Shown one piece after another: positions 1 to 6,500 of a stretch of 23,013 nt of DNA; the first letter of the stretch is position 1; the number at the start of each line of letters is the position of its first letter. Source of the DNA: a virus; IMG/VR virus record IMGVR_UViG_3300006920_000264, positions 1 through 23,013 of that record. One strand, 5' to 3'. The notes beneath the pieces are model-generated. The model saw only the letters and a list, made by a program, of their open reading frames with translations. It was not told where the DNA came from and did not search any database. The translations under genes were made by a program, and so were the position numbers.

Positions 1-12
1 AAATAAAATAAA

Positions 13-225
13 ATGAATAATTTCGATTTAAAAAAATACTTAGATGAAGGTAAGCTATTAAAAGAAGAAGGAAAAACCTTAGTTTATATAGTTGTTGAAG
101 ATGGTGATAACAATCAACATGTGTTGAGTGATATGAAAGTATTTTCCAACAGGAATGATGCTGATGATTATGCCGATAGTTTCAAGTATGGTGGAATGAT
201 GGTATTCCAGAGTGAAGTAATATAA
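13..225 (+). CDS. Small putative virion cargo protein 1 with capsid-targeting-like N-terminus
   Basis: Encodes 70 residues. Residues 1-19 read MNNFDLKKYLDEGKLLKEE, almost identical to the N-termini of the next three genes, while the rest is unrelated to them. The shared segment resembles the capsid-targeting sequence of T4 internal proteins (MKTYQEFIAE, cut after I-A-E) and holds two L-x-E sites, L10-D-E12 and L16-K-E18. The inferred role is a small protein packaged into the prohead and trimmed by the prohead protease. The mature part is about 50 residues, acidic, with a beta-rich start (TLVYIVVEDG) and no recognised domain. The ATG directly follows TAAAA pentamer repeats, as in the following genes, which supports this start. 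The next gene begins 11 bases downstream. The mature function is unknown. Confidence 0.8.
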   Translation: MNNFDLKKYLDEGKLLKEEGKTLVYIVVEDGDNNQHVLSDMKVFSNRNDADDYADSFKYGGMMVFQSEVI

Positions 226-237
226 AATAAAATAAAA
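223..237 (+). repeat. TAAAA pentamer repeat (3 units) bridging stop and start
   Basis: Three tandem TAAAA units form the whole gap. The first contains the TAA stop of the upstream gene, and the last A begins the next ATG. It probably serves as an A-rich translation-initiation region in place of a Shine-Dalgarno site. Confidence 0.85.
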
Positions 238-581
238 TGGAAAATTTCGATTTAAGAAAATATTTAGCAGAAGGTAAGCTATTAAAAGAAGAAATGAAAG
301 CACCTAGTGGCTGGACTGAAATCAAAGACTTATCAGACCTACATTATAGCGAAGAAGATGGCGAAATAGCTGTTAAAGCATGGGATGCACCAATGGAAGG
401 GTGGGATGAAGAACATAAAGACATGATCATAATAAGAAAAGATGATGATGGATTTTATTTAGATGGGTATGTATCTTTTGGTGATTTTGAAATGCAAGGT
501 CCATTTAACACATATGAAGAAGTGCTTAAATTAGCTGTTGAAGAAATGGAAGCCTTTAAAGAAGATTGGGACGAACAATAA
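237..581 (+). CDS. Small putative virion cargo protein 2 with capsid-targeting-like N-terminus
   Basis: Encodes 114 residues. It starts MENFDLRKYLAEGKLLKEE, with L-A-E at 10-12 and L-K-E at 16-18 as candidate prohead-protease sites. After this leader the protein is strongly acidic and Trp-containing (W at 26, 49, 56 and 111 approximately), with alternating strands and a C-terminal helix (region TYEEVLKLAVEEMEAFKEDW). I recognise no family. The shared leader and position suggest it is packaged with the genome like T4 internal proteins; this is inference. It lies 11 bases after gene 1 and 26 bases before gene 3, so all are probably on one transcript. The start is supported by the leader shared with its neighbours. 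Confidence 0.8.
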   Translation: MENFDLRKYLAEGKLLKEEMKAPSGWTEIKDLSDLHYSEEDGEIAVKAWDAPMEGWDEEHKDMIIIRKDDDGFYLDGYVSFGDFEMQGPFNTYEEVLKLAVEEMEAFKEDWDEQ

Positions 582-608
582 AATAAAATAAAATAAAATA
601 AAATAAAA
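579..608 (+). repeat. TAAAA pentamer repeat (6 units)
   Basis: Six perfect TAAAA units run from the stop codon of the upstream gene into the ATG of the next. This is the longest copy of the pentamer array in the window and looks like a product of slipped-strand expansion. Shorter versions precede other starts, including that of the tail-tube gene. Confidence 0.9.
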
Positions 609-1195
609 TGGACAATTTCGATTTAAAAAAATATTTAGCTGAAGGTAAGCTATTAAAAGAAGAAGTATCTTCAAGGTTTATAAAAAAATACCTTTCTATG
701 GTTGAACCTGAGAATTTTAAAGATATTGAAGATATAGAATCATATAGTGATAGAGATAAAGCTATATTTTTATACTTAGAAATAGGCCCAGGTATCATGG
801 TAAGCGATGAGTTAGCAAGGGATCTTAAAGACAAGCCAAGTGAAGAAATAGTCCAATATTTTAAAGATAGAAATTATAGTTATATGCCTTATAGTGCGAT
901 GGATAGAATATTTGGTTCTATAACCCCTACTGGAATGGAATTTGAAAGAGGATCCCCAGAAAAAGTACATCTAGATGCTTATGGACATAATAGAAAAATT
1001 AATAAAATCTTAAGAGACAAATACCCAGATGTTATTGATTTTATGAAAAGTGATAGAACAGGAGGTAATGCAATAGAAGTTCATAATGCTATCCAAGATA
1101 GATATAGTGATGAAGCAAAAGACGGAAGAAGCAGAGAAGTAAGTTATGAAGAATACGCTTCAGATTTTGCTGATGCTATGAGGGGCAGAATGTAA
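608..1195 (+). CDS. Putative virion cargo protein 3 with capsid-targeting-like N-terminus
   Basis: Encodes 195 residues beginning MDNFDLKKYLAEGKLLKEE, the same leader as its neighbours, with L-x-E sites ending at residues 12 and 18. The remaining about 175 residues are mainly helical and charged, with no membrane segment and no catalytic motif that I can name. A central part (around GSITPTGMEF and KVHLDAYGHN) looks like a compact globular domain. The leader is nearly identical at the DNA level to those of the other three genes, but the downstream sequence is not. The inferred role is an internal, possibly injected virion protein. Function after entry is unknown; counter-defence is one possibility by analogy with T4 IPI. 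It ends 21 bases before gene 4. Confidence 0.8.
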   Translation: MDNFDLKKYLAEGKLLKEEVSSRFIKKYLSMVEPENFKDIEDIESYSDRDKAIFLYLEIGPGIMVSDELARDLKDKPSEEIVQYFKDRNYSYMPYSAMDRIFGSITPTGMEFERGSPEKVHLDAYGHNRKINKILRDKYPDVIDFMKSDRTGGNAIEVHNAIQDRYSDEAKDGRSREVSYEEYASDFADAMRGRM

Positions 1196-1216
1196 TTAAA
1201 ATAAAATATAAATAAA

Positions 1217-1969
1217 ATGGATAATTTCGATTTAAAAAAGTACTTAGCTGAAGGTAAGCTATTAAAAGAAAATGAAAACCAACTAGTAATAGATGGAGAT
1301 TTTATTAAGAGAAAACATAACCCATTCTTACCACAAGAATTCTTTGGGGGTGGGGACCAACAACAAATGCTTCATATGTTTAGCCAAAACGCTATCCTAT
1401 ATGATATAACAGGAGAATTATTACCTTACCTTGAAGAATTTGGAGGTTATAGATCTAGCTACAATGGTGCGGATGTAATTAAATTTCCTCTAGATAATCC
1501 AAGAATCACATTATTAAACCCTGCACAAAAGTTTTTAAAACCTGGTGAAAAGTACAAATCATTCAATTCTTTTGATGATTTAGAAACACTAGACAGATAT
1601 TCAGATGAAGGTAGTTCATTAAAAGAAGAACAAGGAGAGAATGATAACATAGTGTCATTTCTAAATGCTAATATTGAAGATGTAAAACAACACATGCGTG
1701 ATGAATTTTTTGATGATGATGAAGATGAGGCAGAGTACAATGAAGAAATGGGTGAAGAAATTGATAGTGTAACATCATTCGAAGGTGCAGATAATGATGA
1801 TGATTTAGCTGGAGCTGTACCTAACCAAGAAATAGGTATATCTTACATGCTTAAAGATGATTATGATGCTTTGGAAGACAAAACTAGATTTGAAACTGAT
1901 AATGGTTTTCCTCCTGCAGATGTAAAAATAGCAGGTAAAGATTTAAAATTCATTACTTATAGTATTTAA
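1217..1969 (+). CDS. Putative virion cargo protein 4, capsid-targeting-like N-terminus plus internal relic copy
   Basis: Encodes 250 residues starting MDNFDLKKYLAEGKLLKEN, with L-x-E sites at 10-12 and 16-18. A second, decayed copy of the leader lies inside the protein at residues 119-139 (FDDLETLDRYSDEGSSLKEE). There the second site (L135-K-E137) is retained and the first is lost (S129). The gene therefore looks like a fusion of two cargo genes: residues 20-118 as one mature unit and 140-250 as another. The second unit has a very acidic stretch (residues about 160-200, with DDDEDE). No known domain was recognised. This is the last gene of the cassette, followed by a 244-base non-coding region with a terminator. 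Confidence 0.78.
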   Translation: MDNFDLKKYLAEGKLLKENENQLVIDGDFIKRKHNPFLPQEFFGGGDQQQMLHMFSQNAILYDITGELLPYLEEFGGYRSSYNGADVIKFPLDNPRITLLNPAQKFLKPGEKYKSFNSFDDLETLDRYSDEGSSLKEEQGENDNIVSFLNANIEDVKQHMRDEFFDDDEDEAEYNEEMGEEIDSVTSFEGADNDDDLAGAVPNQEIGISYMLKDDYDALEDKTRFETDNGFPPADVKIAGKDLKFITYSI

Positions 1970-2022
1970 TATACTTTTTTAAAATATAAAAAACAATTAA
2001 AAATCGTCTGCTACCTTAGGCG

Positions 2023-2050
2023 AACATAATATGAATTAAATTTCATATAT
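2023..2050 (+). other. AACATAATAT element and ATATGAA inverted repeat
   Basis: AACATAATAT (2023-2032) overlaps an inverted repeat, ATATGAA (2029-2035) and TTCATAT (2042-2048), with a 6-base loop, just before the terminator. AACATAATAT recurs at 2119, 9385 and 15410, always in non-coding leaders. Its function is unknown. Confidence 0.4.
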
Positions 2051-2052
2051 TT

Positions 2053-2077
2053 AAGCCCTCGAAAGAGGGCTTTTTTT
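2053..2077 (+). terminator. Rho-independent terminator after the cargo cassette
   Basis: A GCCCTC stem, GAAA tetraloop and GAGGGC arm, extended by A-T pairs, are followed by seven T residues. It should end transcription of the four-gene cargo block and separate it from the scaffold/capsid unit. Confidence 0.88.
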
Positions 2078-2213
2078 ATTGCGAACTTGCGATTTTGAAA
2101 TCTCCCCCCATACGTATCAACATAATATGCCATCTCTTATATGGTATCTAATCAATTATAAACCCCCTATTACGTTTCTTTAATAAGCGTAGTTTCCCAA
2201 AAAATTTAGGAAA
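2078..2213 (+). promoter_or_regulatory. Leader of the scaffold gene with two small hairpins
   Basis: This non-coding stretch precedes the scaffold ATG. It holds a second AACATAATAT (2119-2128), an inverted repeat ATGCCAT/ATGGTAT (about 2127-2148, one G-U pair) and another TACGTTT/AAGCGTA (about 2171-2192, one G-U pair). A scaffold promoter is expected here, but I cannot place it. The sequence AGGAAAATGG gives a weak ribosome-binding context at the start codon. Confidence 0.35.
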
Positions 2214-3404
2214 ATGGATAGAGACTTTTTTAAAGGTGCTATCGCTGAAGCAAAAACAGTAAGAGAATCAGCAATAGCCAATGCAAAAGCAGCTTTAGAG
2301 GAAGCATTCGAACCAAAAATGAGATCTATGCTAGCTACCAAGCTAGAGGAGATGGAAATGGATGACGAAGATGCAACTAATGAAGTAGAAGAAGAGAACT
2401 ACAAAAATGAAGGAAAAGGAGAAGTTGAAGAACTTGACCTTGACGAAATTTTAGCAGAACTCGAAAATGAATTATCAGAAGAAAATTCTGAAGAAATGTT
2501 GAAAGAAGAAGAAGAAGTAGAAATGGAAACTGAAGAAGACGAAATGGATTCTGAAGAAGAAGTAGAAATGGATTCGGATGATGAAGATATCGATCTTGAA
2601 GACATGACTGAAGATGAATTGAAGAAATTTATTGAAGACGTTATTGAAGATATGGTTCAAGCTGGAGAGCTAGAAGCAGGAGATAGCGCAGAAGAAGAAA
2701 TGGAAGACGAAATGGAAGATGATATGGAATCTGAAGAAGATGAAGTAGAAATTGAAATGGAAGACGATATGGAATCTAAAGAAGAAGTAAACGAGTTTAT
2801 GGGTATTGGTAAATCTAAAAAAGTAGCTGAGGAGTTTGCATCTGCAAATCCAGAATTAATACAGGCTGCTAAAGGTAAAGACCAATCATCAGATGAATTC
2901 AAAACTCTTGTTCTTAAGTTTAATAGCTACCTAAGAAAAGAAGGAATATCTTCAAGTTACAGAGGTAACTATATGGATAAACTTTATGATATGGTAGGAG
3001 TAGATCGTAAGGGTAAATTGGCACCAATGGCTAGTACAATGGAAAACGAAGATTTATCTGAAGCAGTTGAAACAATTAATACTTTAAGATCAGAATTGAA
3101 CGAAATCAACTTATTGAATTCTAAACTTCTTTACACAAACAAAATCTTTAAAGCTAAAAACTTAACTGAATCTCAAAAGGTAAAAGTGTTGAACGCATTT
3201 GACAATGCTAATACAACTAAAGAAGCTAAATTGGTATTTGAAACATTAAACAATAGTTTAACAAAATCAAAAACTATAGTAAAAGAATCTCGTATGGGAT
3301 CTGCTTCTAAGTCAATTAGTAAAGTTAATACAACAACAAAACAACCAATTGTAGAGTCAAATGAGATGGTGAAAAGATTTCAAAAACTCGCAGGAATAAA
3401 ATAA
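2214..3404 (+). CDS. gp22: Prohead core scaffolding protein, T4 gp22-like
   Basis: Encodes 396 residues, longer than T4 gp22 (about 269). The N-terminus MDRDFFKGAIAEAKT has I10-A-E12, the same spacing as the protease site in the upstream cargo proteins and close to the T4 capsid-targeting/scaffold N-termini. Residues about 45-190 are extremely Glu/Asp-rich and internally repetitive. Residues about 195-270 (from FMGIGKSKK) form a non-acidic inserted segment. The C-terminal part has a coiled coil and the stretch KNLTESQKVKVLNAF, which matches the DLTESQKEKVSAL stretch of T4 gp22, and it ends RFQKLAGIK. In T4-like phages this protein forms the prohead core and is degraded by the prohead protease. 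It lies 33 bases upstream of the major capsid gene, as in T4. Confidence 0.85.
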   Translation: MDRDFFKGAIAEAKTVRESAIANAKAALEEAFEPKMRSMLATKLEEMEMDDEDATNEVEEENYKNEGKGEVEELDLDEILAELENELSEENSEEMLKEEEEVEMETEEDEMDSEEEVEMDSDDEDIDLEDMTEDELKKFIEDVIEDMVQAGELEAGDSAEEEMEDEMEDDMESEEDEVEIEMEDDMESKEEVNEFMGIGKSKKVAEEFASANPELIQAAKGKDQSSDEFKTLVLKFNSYLRKEGISSSYRGNYMDKLYDMVGVDRKGKLAPMASTMENEDLSEAVETINTLRSELNEINLLNSKLLYTNKIFKAKNLTESQKVKVLNAFDNANTTKEAKLVFETLNNSLTKSKTIVKESRMGSASKSISKVNTTTKQPIVESNEMVKRFQKLAGIK

Positions 3405-3437
3405 TTAAATTAATAAAAAACAAAAAAACAAAAAACA

Positions 3438-5006
3438 ATGTCACAACTAAATTCACTTTTAGAAAGTGCTAACCCTCACAAATCACTACAAAGTGATGCA
3501 GTAAGGTTAGCCAACAAATGGGGAAAGACAGGATTGTTAGAAGGAATCTCAAATGAGACTGACAAGAACAATATGTCTATGATCCTAGAAAACCAAGCTA
3601 AGCAATTGGTAACTGAAACTTCTGCAACAGGAGGAACAGCAAACTTTACAGCAGGAACAGGAGAAACTTGGGCTGGTGTAGCTTTACCATTGGTAAGAAA
3701 AGTATTCGGACAAATCGCAGCAAAAGAATTTGTTTCGGTTCAACCAATGAACTTACCTTCAGGTCTAGTATTTTATTTGGATTTCCAATATGGTACTACA
3801 AAAGCTCCATTCGCAGCTACAGACTCAATGTACGGAACACCTTCAGCAAACTTTGGAAACGAAGCAGCAGGTGGTGCTTACGGTGCTGGAAGATTCGGAT
3901 ATTCTATCTTGAACGCAACTGGAACTGGAACAGTAACTACTAGTTCAGCAGACTTCTTTACAGATTTTAACGCAAACTCTACTTATTCTGCATCTGCAGC
4001 AGCTGGGGATTATAGTGTATACTCAGTACCAACTTCATCAATGGATTCATTTGATGCTGAAGGTGTAAGAGCATTTACATTATCATCTGCATCAGTAGCA
4101 TTCGGACAACTTCCAGAATTTACTAAATTGAATGGTGGAAACATCGAATTCGTTGCTGCCAAAGATAAAGTAGTTTCAGGAACATCAGTAGCAACAGTTA
4201 CTTATTCAAAACAACCAGCTGATAACACAAGAGGTGATTTCGAAAATAGCACAGCTATTCCAGAAATTAACGTTGAAATGTCAAGTGAAGCTATCGTAGC
4301 GAAAACTAGAAAACTGAAAGCTGTATGGACTCCAGAATTTTCTCAAGATTTAAATGCATACCATTCATTAGATGCTGAAGCTGAATTAACTTCAGTAATG
4401 AGTGAGTACATTTCTTTAGAAATTGACTTGGAAATCTTAGATATGTTAATTGATTCTGCAGCAGCAGGAACTGAATACTGGTCAGCAGTAAACAACACTT
4501 CTATAACAACTGCAGGATACGGATCTGATTTAGGATTCTTCAACACTCAAGGACAGTGGTTCCAAACTTTAGGAACTAAAATGCAGAAATTGAGTAACAT
4601 TATTCACCAAAGAACATTAAGAGGTGGTGCAAACTTCCTAGTATGTTCTCCAACTGTAGCTACTATTTTGGAATCAATTCCAGGATTTGCTGCTAATACA
4701 GATGGTGATGCTGCTAAAATGAGCTACGCATTTGGAGTTCAGAAAGCAGGTACAATGAATTCAAGATACACGGTGTACAAAAACCCGTATATGACTGAAA
4801 ACACTATCTTAATGGGATACAGAGGAGGACAATTCTTGGAAGCAGGTGCAGTATTTGCTCCATACATTCCATTAATCATGACTCCAATGGTTTACGACCC
4901 AGAAACTTTCGTACCTAGAAAAGGATTACTTACTAGATATGCTAAGAAAGTGGTTCGCCCGGAGTTTTATGGTAAAATTTATGTTGAAGGTTTGAACAGC
5001 CTATAA
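3438..5006 (+). CDS. gp23: Major capsid protein, T4 gp23-like
   Basis: Encodes 522 residues, matching T4 gp23 (521). The N-terminal prodomain contains LANKWGKTGLLEGI and MILENQAKQ, echoing LLNKWKPLLEG and IFENQEKDF of T4. A likely maturation site is V58-T-E60, followed by TSATGG, comparable to T4's L-T-E cut before AEIGG; the mature protein would be about 462 residues. VQPMNLPSGLVF corresponds to the T4 segment VQPMNSPTGQVF. The C-terminal part (residues about 270-522) carries the conserved HK97-fold region, ending VRPEFYGKIYVEGLNSL. It follows the scaffold gene directly and is followed by a strong terminator, consistent with a high-expression unit. The start is preceded by an A-rich leader without a Shine-Dalgarno site. 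Confidence 0.95.
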   Translation: MSQLNSLLESANPHKSLQSDAVRLANKWGKTGLLEGISNETDKNNMSMILENQAKQLVTETSATGGTANFTAGTGETWAGVALPLVRKVFGQIAAKEFVSVQPMNLPSGLVFYLDFQYGTTKAPFAATDSMYGTPSANFGNEAAGGAYGAGRFGYSILNATGTGTVTTSSADFFTDFNANSTYSASAAAGDYSVYSVPTSSMDSFDAEGVRAFTLSSASVAFGQLPEFTKLNGGNIEFVAAKDKVVSGTSVATVTYSKQPADNTRGDFENSTAIPEINVEMSSEAIVAKTRKLKAVWTPEFSQDLNAYHSLDAEAELTSVMSEYISLEIDLEILDMLIDSAAAGTEYWSAVNNTSITTAGYGSDLGFFNTQGQWFQTLGTKMQKLSNIIHQRTLRGGANFLVCSPTVATILESIPGFAANTDGDAAKMSYAFGVQKAGTMNSRYTVYKNPYMTENTILMGYRGGQFLEAGAVFAPYIPLIMTPMVYDPETFVPRKGLLTRYAKKVVRPEFYGKIYVEGLNSL

Positions 5007-5036
5007 TATAAGTTAACACATATATAACTTAATGAG

Positions 5037-5065
5037 AAGGGGATGCATTTTTGCATCCCTTTTTT
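5037..5065 (+). terminator. Rho-independent terminator after the major capsid gene
   Basis: GGGATGCA (5040-5047), a TTTT loop and TGCATCCC (5052-5059) form a perfect 8-bp stem, followed by a run of T. A weaker inverted repeat, AAGTTA/TAACTT (5010-5030), lies just upstream. An open frame from 5032 runs through this hairpin, so that upstream start is unlikely to be used. Confidence 0.9.
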
Positions 5066-5097
5066 ATATGTATAACGGACCCGAAAATTCTGGACTT

Positions 5098-5682
5098 ATG
5101 AAAATGTGTAAAATGTGTAAAATAGAGAAAAATTTAGATGAATTTTATAATAAATCAACAACTAAAGATGGTAAACATATCTATTGTAGTACCTGTATGA
5201 AGGACGAAAAGAAAAAATATTACAAACGTACAAAACACGACAGAGCAGATTACTATGCATCCTACCGTGAAAAAAACAAAGAATATTTCAACCAATACTC
5301 TAACAACCACTACCACACCAACAAGGAATTATATAGGGAATGGAATAGAAATAAATACACTACAGACCCACATTTCAGAACTAAACATATAACCTCATCA
5401 AGGATACATGAGGCCCTAAAAACATACCAAGTATTAAAAACCGAAAGAACGATTGAATATTTGGGCTGTTCTATAAGTGAGTATTGTGGCTATTTAGAAT
5501 CGAAGTTTGACGATAAGATGAACTGGAATAACCAGGGAACATATTGGCACATTGACCACATCATACCTGTTTCTTCATTCGATTTTAACAACGAAGATGA
5601 GCTATACAAATGTTTCCACTATACAAATACTCAACCTATGGAAGCCCTTGAAAATAGGATTAAAAGTGATAAAATGATTTAA
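5098..5682 (+). CDS. HNH endonuclease with N-terminal zinc finger, probable free-standing homing enzyme
   Basis: About 194 residues from the preferred ATG at 5098, which gives the typical start MKMCKMCK. In-frame ATGs at 5032 and 5068 also exist, but the first would translate through the capsid-gene terminator. C4-x2-C7 and C30-x2-C33 form a zinc finger around DGKHIYC. The middle is basic and Tyr-rich (KKYYKRTKHDRADYYASYREK), suiting DNA binding. The HNH core is WHIDHIIPVSSF (H151, D153, H154), followed by CFHYTNTQPMEALENRIKSDK. Such enzymes cut double-stranded DNA and often promote their own spread. It sits between the capsid gene and phoH with a terminator in front, consistent with a mobile insertion. 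Its promoter is not obvious. Confidence 0.85.
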   Translation: MKMCKMCKIEKNLDEFYNKSTTKDGKHIYCSTCMKDEKKKYYKRTKHDRADYYASYREKNKEYFNQYSNNHYHTNKELYREWNRNKYTTDPHFRTKHITSSRIHEALKTYQVLKTERTIEYLGCSISEYCGYLESKFDDKMNWNNQGTYWHIDHIIPVSSFDFNNEDELYKCFHYTNTQPMEALENRIKSDKMI

Positions 5683-5744
5683 ATATTTTATAGAACATTT
5701 TATTGTACGTATTACCAAAATATATAAGTTTTTAAAATCAAATT

Positions 5745-6458
5745 ATGAGTTCAAAACATCACAATGACCCTGTATTTAAGGGTAAGAGGGTTCCAAAAAA
5801 TCCAATTAAGTTTAAGATTACATTAAACGAAGAACAAAAAGAAGCAAAACAACAAATTCTAGATAATACATTAACCATCCTAGCAGGTTCAGCAGGTTCG
5901 GGTAAAACATTACTCTCATGTCAAGTAGCACTTGATGGGTTGTTTAGAAAGCAATATGAAAAAATAATTATCACACGACCAACCGTATCTAAAGAGGACA
6001 TTGGATTTTTACCCGGTGATCTGCGAGAAAAAATGGATCCATGGGTGCAACCAATATACCAAAATATGTTTTTGTTGTATGATAAAGCTAAAATTGAAAA
6101 ATGTATAGCTGATGGTCAAATAGAAATAGTACCTGTATCATTTATGAGAGGTAGAACATTCCTAGATAGTATTGTTATAGTAGATGAAGCCCAAAACGTT
6201 ACACACGATCAAATGCAAATGATAGTAACTAGAATTGGTTTACGTTCAAAAATGATAATTTGTGGTGATGACCACCAAGTAGATTTAAAATCCAGAAAAG
6301 ACTCAGGATTTAGATTTTTATACACAGCCGCTAGAAAAATTAAAAATATGGTAGGTATTACTTTAAAACAAAACCATAGAGATCCAATCGTAGAGGGATT
6401 AATTGAAATGTATGAAGATGCAGAAGAGCGTGGTATAACCGGAGGGAAAAAGAAATAA
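5745..6458 (+). CDS. phoH: PhoH-like P-loop ATPase
   Basis: Encodes 237 residues covering the PhoH ATPase domain. Walker A is G48-SAGSGKT (48-55) and Walker B is IVIVDEAQN with D147/E148. The conserved surroundings TLTILAGSAG, RPTVSKEDIGFLPGD, ICGDDHQVDL and LKQNHRDPIV are all present. There is no N-terminal PIN domain, so this is the short form common in phages. PhoH proteins bind ATP and have been linked to RNA metabolism and phosphate stress, but the role in phages is unsettled. The gene lies between the HNH gene and the neck genes. The leader contains ATATATAAG about 20 bases before the ATG, which could be a promoter element. Confidence 0.93.
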   Translation: MSSKHHNDPVFKGKRVPKNPIKFKITLNEEQKEAKQQILDNTLTILAGSAGSGKTLLSCQVALDGLFRKQYEKIIITRPTVSKEDIGFLPGDLREKMDPWVQPIYQNMFLLYDKAKIEKCIADGQIEIVPVSFMRGRTFLDSIVIVDEAQNVTHDQMQMIVTRIGLRSKMIICGDDHQVDLKSRKDSGFRFLYTAARKIKNMVGITLKQNHRDPIVEGLIEMYEDAEERGITGGKKK

Positions 6459-6490
6459 TCACACTCCCCAAATAGGAACGTTTTTCCTCA

Positions 6491-6500
6491 ATATTTATAA
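6491..6500 (+). promoter_or_regulatory. ATATTTATAA element upstream of the neck operon (candidate late promoter)
   Basis: ATATTTATAA lies 13 bases before the ATG at 6514. The same element precedes the starts at 11177, 13111 and 15421, with relaxed forms before 9410 and 12094. It may be the -10-like element of a phage late promoter. It also partly fits the Bacteroidota -7 box TAnnTTTG. Confidence 0.45.

Noticed and set aside
579-608. Pentamer array considered as a CRISPR-like or origin iteron repeat
   Set aside because: The units are contiguous 5-mers without spacers and are located exactly at gene junctions, which fits a translation-start context better.
2399-2902. Minus-strand open frames rich in Ser/Ile/Phe across the scaffold gene
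   Set aside because: They are complements of GAA/GAT-rich acidic codons. The low-complexity Ser or Phe runs are artefacts of that composition.
3668-3943. A + strand open frame of 91 codons inside the major capsid gene
   Set aside because: It is in another frame within a confidently assigned gene and has a Trp/Arg/Ser-rich composition unlike real proteins of this genome.
5032-5097. Upstream start of the HNH gene giving the N-terminus MRRGCIFASLFY
   Set aside because: This segment is the capsid-gene terminator hairpin and its T run. The first zinc-finger cysteines follow the ATG at 5098, which gives a typical HNH start.
6459-6490. AGGAA/TTCCT inverted repeat after phoH as a terminator
   Set aside because: The stem is only 5 bp and no T run follows the second arm.
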